This document shows positions 58,432 to 64,000 of a DNA stretch of 64,000 nt, in pieces. The stretch covers positions 558,001-622,000 of the forward strand of contig CAWDIV010000015.1 in NCBI GenBank assembly GCA_963802355.1, read 5' to 3'. Every line of letters begins with the position of its first letter. Positions within the stretch are counted from its first letter, which is position 1. A program made the translations under genes and the position numbers. The DNA is from SG8-41 sp963802355. GTDB lineage: Bacteria; Pseudomonadota; Gammaproteobacteria; Burkholderiales; SG8-41. The notes beneath the pieces are model-generated. The model had not been told where the DNA came from. It was given only the letters and a program-made list of their open reading frames with translations, and did not search any database.

Positions 58432-59589
58432 CTACTTGATATTCTTCCGCGCCCAGTTGTCGAGGAACGCCGCGATTTCGAGATTGTTCTTCTCCAGCAT
58501 CATCATGTGCCCGTTGCCGGAGATGCCGACGTCCGGAAGGTGCACGAAATCGTGCTTCACGCCAGCCTGTGCCAGGTACTTGGAGGTGCAGTGATCGTAG
58601 GGCGTGTGATACGACGCTTCGCTCACGATGATCAGGATCGGGATGCGCTGCAAATTTGGAAGCTGGCGAACCGCTCCGCCCTGCAGCCAGCAGCGTACGC
58701 GCCCGGGCTTGTCAGTGGCGGCTTCGCGCGTCATGTTGAGATCCTTGGGGCTCGCGGCCGCGGGAGAATATGTCAGGGGACCGCGCGTAATCCCCCACGG
58801 ACGGCCCAACGCACCGTCTTTGAACCAGTCGGGTGCGCCGGTCGGAATGTTTTCGTGGAAAGGCGGCCCGTTCGGCTCCACGGCCAGGATGCCCTTCACG
58901 AGCTTGGGCCGTGAGTCGGCAAGGCCCCAGCCAAACGGTCCCGACTGCGAATGCGTCAGCAGGACGGCGGCGCCGATCTTGTCAAGCAGAGCGATGCCCG
59001 CCTGGCGATTGAGCCGCTCGATGACGCTCACGTCTCTGATATCTTCCACCTGGGATGAGAAGAACTGATCGAATACCGGGTCGCCGGCCACCCCTTTGCC
59101 CGGCCACTGAGTATGCAGCCTCGCCTGCGGATACTCATTGTGATTTTCGGGAGCGGTGAAGCGACGCGACACCGCCTCGGTGTTGGGCCGTCGCGTTTCG
59201 CCATAGACTTCCGTGAAATAACCGGAGCGCGCCCGCGCCGGCTGGTCCACGACGTATACCGCGTAGCCCTGTTCCAGAAAATACTCGGCCCAGCCTTTGC
59301 GCCCGTCCGGTGTTCCGAGGAAGTTCGTGCCGGTTTGCCCGCCGCCATGCCACATCACGACCGGGTAGGGATGTTTCCTGTTCTGCGGGACCTGGTACTG
59401 CACGAACATCTGTTCCGTCATGATCTGGCCGTCTTTGGTCTTGGTGTAGCTCCCGCCGACGAAAAAGTAGCCCTGCTCCGCCAGCACGAGCGGCTCCCCG
59501 CGCGAGCGCTCACCGGCCGGCATGCTGGTGCAGGCCGCGACGGCGAGGACTGCGGCCGCGCTCAGCACGCGCGCGTAGCCTAGGTTCAT
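58432..59589 (-). CDS. esterase-713-like lipoprotein esterase
   Basis: The 385-residue protein has a lipobox signal (VLAVAACTS, Cys20), so it is probably membrane-anchored. The core matches the esterase at 37078: VVMWHGGGQTGTNFLGTPDGRKGWAEYFLEQGYAVYVVD, Ser216 in THSQSGPFG, Glu238 in AVEPNGPPF and His361 in GNGHMMMLEKNN, a Ser-Glu-His triad with the same spacing. The insertion between residues 120 and 190 is longer. The gene is leftward, upstream of a hairpin-rich gap, and 93 bases downstream of the SnoaL-like lipoprotein gene. Confidence 0.87.
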   Translation of the reverse strand: MNLGYARVLSAAAVLAVAACTSMPAGERSRGEPLVLAEQGYFFVGGSYTKTKDGQIMTEQMFVQYQVPQNRKHPYPVVMWHGGGQTGTNFLGTPDGRKGWAEYFLEQGYAVYVVDQPARARSGYFTEVYGETRRPNTEAVSRRFTAPENHNEYPQARLHTQWPGKGVAGDPVFDQFFSSQVEDIRDVSVIERLNRQAGIALLDKIGAAVLLTHSQSGPFGWGLADSRPKLVKGILAVEPNGPPFHENIPTGAPDWFKDGALGRPWGITRGPLTYSPAAASPKDLNMTREAATDKPGRVRCWLQGGAVRQLPNLQRIPILIIVSEASYHTPYDHCTSKYLAQAGVKHDFVHLPDVGISGNGHMMMLEKNNLEIAAFLDNWARKNIK

Positions 59590-59682
59590 AGAATTCCCCT
59601 TCTGTCGTCCGAAAAATGGCTCGCGAGCGTGACCCGCAGGCGTTTCAGCCCTGAATCTTTGATCCCTGATCCTGTGCCGTAC

Positions 59683-60720
59683 TCACCCCAGCATGTGGAG
59701 GGCGTTCAACTGCAGCATCATTCCGAGCTCGTCGCCGAAATACCAGCCGTCCTGCCATTTGCCGCCGACGAAGCGCGCTATGCCGATCTCGGGGATCTCG
59801 ATACGCCGGTTGGTAGCCGCATGGCCGTAGAGCGGACCTTTCTGCGTGCCGGCGATCTTGAATTTCATCCACACCTTGTCGCCTTCCGCAATGAAGTCGT
59901 CGACCAGGTCGCGACGATCGGGCAGCGCCAACGTGGGCGTCTGCTTAGCCGTGCCGTTGGCGACGCCGTAATCGCGCAGGTGCTGGAAGCCCTGCCGCTT
60001 CTGCTTGTAATCGGCAGCGCGGTCATCCTTGGGCGGGTTGGATGACTTCGAGCTCGCGACGACGATCTTGTTGCGGTCCGCCTCGGTGACCGCCGGCGTC
60101 GCTCGGAGGCGCGCGAGCCACGCGTCGCCGCTCTCACCTTCGTTGGTTACCGGTGGTGCGATGAGCTTGCCGTCCTTGCGCGGCGGCAGCTTCGCCCCTA
60201 GCTGCTTCAGCAGCCCGGCTTCGTCGGCCATGAACCAGCCCTCGGCGACCCGGCCGTCTGCAATTCGCAGAATTGCGACTTCATGGACATCTACCTTCCT
60301 TCCGGTCGGCGGTATACCGAACAGGTTGCCGCGGTGCGTGCCGGTGAGGCGAAATAACAGGCCCACCCGGTCGCCTTCCCCGATGATTTCTTCGATGACA
60401 TCGACTCGGTCGGGGAAGGCGGCGCGTAAATACGAGCCGGTGCCGGGAAATCCCTGGTCGCGCGCGTTGTTCGCGAGATTCAACATGCCGCCGCGCAACC
60501 GCTTGTAGCCGGGCGCCAGAACCTCCTTTTCGATCAAGTGCTCGTCCTTTGTGCCCTGTAGTTTCTTGAAGCGCAGGGCGACGGTCTTGTTGCGCTCGAG
60601 TTGCGTAGCGGTCATGTCCGGTCCCGTTGAGTTGGATGCGCAAGCAGGCAAGAGCGCGCTGGCGCCGAGCCCGCTTAGCCCGGCCAGGAAGCTGCGGCGC
60701 GGCTGGTCTATATTCTTCAT
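59683..60720 (-). CDS. Tat-exported protein with two SnoaL-like domains
   Basis: The 345-residue protein has a Tat signal (PRRSFLAGLSG) with a lipobox (LLPACAS, Cys about 27), so it is an exported lipoprotein. The two SnoaL-like/ester-cyclase domains lie at about residues 40-170 (DRVDVIEEIIGEGDRVGLLFRLTGTHRGNLFGIPPTGRKVDVHEVAILRIADGRVAEGWF) and 235-340 (FIAEGDKVWMKFKIAGTQKGPLYGHAATNRRIEIPEIGIARFVGGKWQDGWYF). SnoaL proteins cyclise polyketides or bind small hydrophobic molecules; here the function is unknown. GGGAGG precedes the ATG. It is leftward, and the esterase lies downstream. Confidence 0.85.
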   Translation of the reverse strand: MKNIDQPRRSFLAGLSGLGASALLPACASNSTGPDMTATQLERNKTVALRFKKLQGTKDEHLIEKEVLAPGYKRLRGGMLNLANNARDQGFPGTGSYLRAAFPDRVDVIEEIIGEGDRVGLLFRLTGTHRGNLFGIPPTGRKVDVHEVAILRIADGRVAEGWFMADEAGLLKQLGAKLPPRKDGKLIAPPVTNEGESGDAWLARLRATPAVTEADRNKIVVASSKSSNPPKDDRAADYKQKRQGFQHLRDYGVANGTAKQTPTLALPDRRDLVDDFIAEGDKVWMKFKIAGTQKGPLYGHAATNRRIEIPEIGIARFVGGKWQDGWYFGDELGMMLQLNALHMLG

Positions 60721-60994
60721 GTTTCCTCCCTGCGAGCAATGGATATTCGCCTCGCGATTATATCGCCACGCGAAAGCAATGATGCGTGATGGGTGACGGG
60801 CGGCGGAGAGATGTAAGAGAATGAGCTTATGCTAGGTTCGTCGCTCCCGCGGAGGCGGGAGCCTAGAAGGCCCATGCACGCCAACTCAAAGACTCCTGGA
60901 TTCCCGGCTGCCCGGGAATGACGGAAATGACTTCTGCGATGATTCGCTTCTGGATCATGAGAGCGCCATTTAGGTACCGGGGGGCGCGGGGAGA
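60721..60994. repeat. REP-like palindromes in a 274-base gap
   Basis: GCTCCCGC-GGAG-GCGGGAGC (60843-60862) and ATTCCCGG-CTGC-CCGGGAAT (60900-60919) are hairpins of the widespread GTCATTCCCGC REP type; GGAATGACGG follows the second. A copy of the GTGATGGGTGACGGG word lies at 60784-60798. No gene is seen. Confidence 0.7.
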
Positions 60995-62104
60995 ATGGGA
61001 AGGCCCCGAAAGATCTTCGTTGTCCTCGCGAATATGGTGATATTGCGACCGGGGGCGTGGGGGGCGCGGGAAGGGCCCTCGCGAATTTGCAGGAAGGGGC
61101 CCGCGCCCCGCCACTCCTTGCCGGGCCCGTTCCCCGCCGCTCCCTATGCGTCCGTCTTCTCCCTCGTCGCGCTGGCGCTGCTGGGAACCGTCCCGCTCGC
61201 GGCGCCGGCGCAAAACTACCCGGTGCGACCGATCCGCTTCCTGGTCGGTGGTCCCCCCGGCTCGGGCGCCGATATCGTCAGCCGCTTGATCGGGGCCAAG
61301 CTCTCGGAGCGCTTGGGCCAGGTGGTGGTGATCGAGCAGAAGACGGGCGCCGGCGGAATCATCGCCACCGAAGCGCTATCGAAGTCGCCTCCCGACGGCC
61401 ACACCATGGCGCTGCTCACCGGCGCGCATCCCACCATTGCCGCCATGAATCGCTCTCTGCCGTACGATCCGATAAAGGATTTTGGAATGGTCGGGACCGC
61501 GGTGGCCTATCCGCTCGTCATATCCGTCGTGCCCGCCTCCCCGGTCAAGTCTTTGGCAGACCTGCTGGCGCGCGCGAAAGCCGCCCCGGGCAAGCTGTCG
61601 TACGCCATGTCTCCGGGCAGCCTGGTTCATCTCGCCGGCGAGTGGATCAACAGCGAGGCGGGCACCTCGATGCTCGCCGTGCCGTACCGGGGCTCGTCCG
61701 CTTCCCTGGTGGACGTCATGAGCGGCAGGGTCGACCTGTTGATCGAAACGGCGACGGCTGCATTCGGACAGATCCGTGGAGGAAAGATCCGCCCGCTCGC
61801 GGTATCGTCGGCGGTGCGGCATCCGGCGCTGCCCGACGTGCCGACCATCGCGGAAACCCTGCCCGGCGTGGAGTTCACCTCATGGCTCGGCCTCGCAGTC
61901 GCACCCGGCACGCCGCGTGCGATCATCGATCGCCTGAACGCAGAGATCCGCGCCATTGTCGAGCTGCCCGATGTGCGGCAGCGGATCGCCGATCTCGGCG
62001 GCGTGCCCACACCTTCCTCGCCGGAAGAGATGCGCGCCCGGGTCGAACGCGAGATCGCCCGCTGGACCCGGCTCGTGGAATTGAAGAACATCGAGCGGCA
62101 GTGA
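60995..62104 (+). CDS. TctC/Bug-family TTT solute receptor, start uncertain
   Basis: The family part is complete (QNYPVRPIRFLVGGPPGSGADIVSRLIGAKL, VIEQKTGAGGIIATEALSKSPPDGHTMALL, AVPYRGSSASLVDVMSGRVDLLI and LPDVPTIAETLPGVEFTS), ending IERQ. The first 50 residues (MGRPRKIFVVLANMV and a Gly/Pro/Arg-rich stretch) come from repeat-like DNA and are not a signal; the real signal peptide is VFSLVALALLGTVPLAAPAQ. The true start may be a later GTG or ATG within 61140-61160, so the product is probably about 320 residues. It precedes an enolase-superfamily gene. Confidence 0.85.
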   Translation: MGRPRKIFVVLANMVILRPGAWGAREGPSRICRKGPAPRHSLPGPFPAAPYASVFSLVALALLGTVPLAAPAQNYPVRPIRFLVGGPPGSGADIVSRLIGAKLSERLGQVVVIEQKTGAGGIIATEALSKSPPDGHTMALLTGAHPTIAAMNRSLPYDPIKDFGMVGTAVAYPLVISVVPASPVKSLADLLARAKAAPGKLSYAMSPGSLVHLAGEWINSEAGTSMLAVPYRGSSASLVDVMSGRVDLLIETATAAFGQIRGGKIRPLAVSSAVRHPALPDVPTIAETLPGVEFTSWLGLAVAPGTPRAIIDRLNAEIRAIVELPDVRQRIADLGGVPTPSSPEEMRARVEREIARWTRLVELKNIERQ

Positions 62105-62251
62105 CGCCTCGGCGTCATCCCCGCGAAGGCGGGGATCCAGAAATATTCGCGAGATCACCCCCATCCTACTTTCCCCCAAGCGGGAAGAGGATACCCGCCG
62201 CCGCGGGAATGATGGGTTGCGTTATAGTCGCGCTTTCCCCGGAGGACCGAC
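62105..62251. repeat. REP-like ATCCCCGC palindrome
   Basis: ATCCCCGC-GAAG-GCGGGGAT (62117-62136) with GTC before and CCAG after is the GTCATTCCCGC-type palindrome. CCCGCCGCCGCGGGAATGATGGG near 62196 is a further partial copy. The CGGAGGA before the next ATG is its ribosome-binding site. Confidence 0.7.
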
Positions 62252-63379
62252 ATGAAAATCGCCAAGACCACGGCACACACGCTGCGCGTGCCGTACCAGT
62301 TCCCGCTGATCAAGGAGACGCAACACGCGCTGGTTACCTTCGTCGAGATCGAGACCGATGACGGGCTGAAGGGCCACGCGTTCTCGGCCTACCCGCTGCG
62401 CTTCAGCATTTCCGATTTCATCAACCGCGAGGCCAGCCCGACGATCACGGGGATGGACCCGATGCGGCCCGAGGAAGTGCGCAGCACGCTCTACTGGAAG
62501 CTATCGAACAAGCACTACATGGGCACGTGGTCGTGCGCCGCGAGCATGATCGATGTCGCGCTGTGGGACATCCGCGGGAAAGCGCTCAAGCAGCCGATCT
62601 GGAAACTGATGGGCGGCGCGCGCGAGAAATGCCCGATCTACGTCACCTGGGGCCTGCCCCGCTACAGCAAGGACGAGCTCGTGGAAACGGCGAAGCAGCT
62701 GATCAAGGAGGGGCACACGCAGCTCAAGATGGCGATCGCGGCGAGCGCCAACCCGACCTCCCACATGTACGGCGAGCCCACCGACGACGACATCCTGGAG
62801 GACGTCGCGCGCATCCGCCACGTGCGCGACACGCTGGGCGACAAGGTGACCCTGATGATCGACGCCAACAAGAACGCCAAGCTGCCGCAGGCGATCCGCG
62901 TCGCGAAGATGGTCGAGGACTGCAATCTCGCCTGGTTCGAGGATCCCGTGTGGAAGGCCGATCCCCGGCTCATGGCCAGGCTGCGGCGCGAGACCAGCAC
63001 TCCCATCGCCGCCGGCAGCAGCGGCACCTACGATCTCGCGTATTTGCGCGAGTACTTCCTGAATGAGGCCATCGACATCGCGCAGCCCAACGTGCGAGAC
63101 ATCGGCGGCTTCACCCAAGCGCTCCACGCGGCGGGGCTCGCGCAGGCGTTCAACATCCAGCTCGAGATGGGCGGCAACTTCCCGCACCTCAACATGCACC
63201 TCCACGCCGGCGTGCCCAACGGCGGCCGCATCGAGTTCCACCTCGGTGGCTGGAAGATCGGTGAAGCGCTGTTCGACGGCATGCCCTCACCCGTCAAGGG
63301 GTGGGTGACGATGCCGCAGGCGCCGGGGCTGGGCTTTACGCCGAAATCAGGAATTCTCGACCTCGCGGTCAAGAACTAG
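62252..63379 (+). CDS. mandelate racemase/muconate lactonizing-like protein
   Basis: The 375-residue protein has the enolase-superfamily N-terminal capping domain and TIM barrel: SMIDVALWDIRGKALKQPIWKLMGG, metal ligands Asp204 in LMIDANKNAK and Glu230 in AWFEDPVWKADP, then IAAGSSGTYDLAYL where most members have AGE with a third acidic ligand. IAQPNVRDIGGFTQALHAAGLA and QLEMGGNFPHLNMHLHAGVPNGG complete the barrel. It belongs to the racemase/dehydratase branch acting on acid sugars or hydroxy acids. The missing third ligand makes catalysis of the canonical kind uncertain. It lies downstream of a TctC receptor gene, which may supply the acid. Confidence 0.85.
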   Translation: MKIAKTTAHTLRVPYQFPLIKETQHALVTFVEIETDDGLKGHAFSAYPLRFSISDFINREASPTITGMDPMRPEEVRSTLYWKLSNKHYMGTWSCAASMIDVALWDIRGKALKQPIWKLMGGAREKCPIYVTWGLPRYSKDELVETAKQLIKEGHTQLKMAIAASANPTSHMYGEPTDDDILEDVARIRHVRDTLGDKVTLMIDANKNAKLPQAIRVAKMVEDCNLAWFEDPVWKADPRLMARLRRETSTPIAAGSSGTYDLAYLREYFLNEAIDIAQPNVRDIGGFTQALHAAGLAQAFNIQLEMGGNFPHLNMHLHAGVPNGGRIEFHLGGWKIGEALFDGMPSPVKGWVTMPQAPGLGFTPKSGILDLAVKN

Positions 63380-63482
63380 GAGCGTGATTCGTGACTCGTG
63401 ATTCGTGACTCGTGACTCGAATTCATCATCCAAAAAATGGCTCCCTCTCCCCGCGTTGCGGGGAGAGGGTTGGGGTGAGGGG
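63380..63482. repeat. GTGATTC word repeats and CCCTCTCCCCGC REP hairpin
   Basis: CGTGATTCGTGACTCGTGATTCGTGACTCGTGACTCG at 63384-63420 is a clean tract of alternating seven-base words. CCCTCTCCCCGC-GTT-GCGGGGAGAGGG (63443-63469), followed by TTGGGGTGAGGG, is the widely distributed proteobacterial REP palindrome. Both follow the enolase-superfamily gene and probably end its transcript. Confidence 0.8.
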
Positions 63483-63548
63483 CAAGCTCTGGAACTTGCC
63501 GCGCGACGTCGCTGACAAAGCTAGCAATCAGGAAGTCAGGAGACGAAT

Positions 63549-64000
63549 ATGGGTGAGCCACGGTATCCAAACGAAAGCAAGGAGTACCGCGCTGCGCGCG
63601 ACTCGTTGCTCAAGGACGAGCAGGAGCTTGTCGACAAAGTAAAATCTGTGGCGGAAAAGCGCCGCAAGCTCCCTCGCGGCGGGCAGTTGAAAGAGGACTA
63701 CGTCTTCCAATGGGCCACCGATGGGAAAGTAGGGAAGCGGGTGAGCTTCTCCGAGCTGTTCGGGGATAAGAGCACCCTGCTGCTTTACTCCTTCATGTTC
63801 GGTCCGAACTGGGACAACCCCTGCCCTTCCTGCACCTCGCTGGTCGATGGGTTTGATCGCACCTCGTATCAGGTCACCCAACACGCCGCGCTTGTCGCGA
63901 TTGCCAAAGCCCCGGCCGATCGCATCAACGCATGGGCCAGGAAACGTGGATGGTCGCAGATTGCGCTGGTTTCCGGATCGGACTCTCCCTATCAAGCCGA
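63549..64000 (+). CDS. DUF899 thioredoxin-like protein, 3' end beyond window
   Basis: The frame starts at an ATG with AGGAG seven bases upstream and is open to the window edge (150 codons). It matches DUF899: YRAARDSLLKDEQELVDKVKSVAEKRRKLPRGGQLKEDYVFQW, FSELFGDKSTLLLYSFMFGPNWDNPCPSCTSLVDGFDRT and HAALVAIAKAPADRINAWARKRGW. The CPSC motif is where a thioredoxin-like fold has its active site. Members often lie beside stress genes; the enzymatic role is unknown. Confidence 0.93.
   Translation, partial: MGEPRYPNESKEYRAARDSLLKDEQELVDKVKSVAEKRRKLPRGGQLKEDYVFQWATDGKVGKRVSFSELFGDKSTLLLYSFMFGPNWDNPCPSCTSLVDGFDRTSYQVTQHAALVAIAKAPADRINAWARKRGWSQIALVSGSDSPYQA

Noticed and set aside
61057..62361. 434-codon frame overlapping the last TctC gene and the start of the enolase-superfamily gene
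   Set aside because: Arg/Gly/Pro-rich shadow of two clear genes in another frame.

Overview
This is a GC-rich chromosomal window from a proteobacterium, most probably a betaproteobacterium of the Burkholderiales type. The strongest pointer is the number of exported tripartite-tricarboxylate-transporter (TTT) solute receptors of the TctC/Bug family: twelve full-length or nearly full-length copies and three fragments, with no TctA or TctB membrane subunit anywhere in the window. The other genes fit a soil or water heterotroph with broad organic-acid and aromatic catabolism: a Liv-type ABC importer, amidohydrolases, alpha/beta hydrolases, HbpS/GlcG proteins, an FMN-dependent hydroxy-acid oxidase and an enolase-superfamily protein.

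Layout. 1-1.5 kb: an incomplete exported protein, a small membrane protein and a tRNA-Arg(ACG) with its terminator. 1.7-12.6 kb: one long co-directional run with the Liv-type ABC importer (receptor, two permeases, two ATPases), two MFS transporters, two TctC receptors and an alpha/beta hydrolase. 12.7-28.2 kb: an accessory region holding a Tat-exported amidohydrolase, a second amidohydrolase broken by four +1 shifts, a frameshifted tyrosine recombinase, a duplicated pair of divergent LysR/TctC modules (mostly frameshifted), receptor fragments, a DUF4336 protein, a cyclic-nucleotide-binding/EAL fusion, an ABC receptor and an IS110-family transposase. 28.7-38.1 kb: catabolic clusters of TctC, HbpS/GlcG, amidohydrolase, nuclease, Skp-like chaperone, an exported methyltransferase and two hydrolases. 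38.3-42.2 kb: an LVIVD-repeat protein with one frameshift, then a two-gene TIR-domain/HAD-phosphatase unit that looks like an immune or stress module and is the best candidate here for an undescribed system. 42.2-46.9 kb: a leftward run of amine oxidase, CinA-like amidase, HbpS/GlcG, Asp/Glu-racemase-like protein, DUF2237 and the kinase SrkA. 47.1-64 kb: six more TctC receptors, a Tat-exported FMN hydroxy-acid oxidase carrying a CxxCH motif, a double ABM-domain protein, a CBS protein, an SDR, a second exported esterase, a double SnoaL-like lipoprotein, an enolase-superfamily protein and the start of a DUF899 protein.

Two patterns run through the whole window. First, most intergenic gaps hold degenerate tandem 'word' repeats (for example GTGACTC, GATGAGG, GCTAATC or CGAAGGA units), often with a complementary tract a short distance away, so that they could fold into long hairpins. 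Second, single-base indels that break otherwise conserved genes are concentrated between 14.2 and 21.7 kb (ten of the eleven I found). That is either a decaying island or a poorly assembled stretch. All functional calls are from reading the translated sequence; no database search was run.
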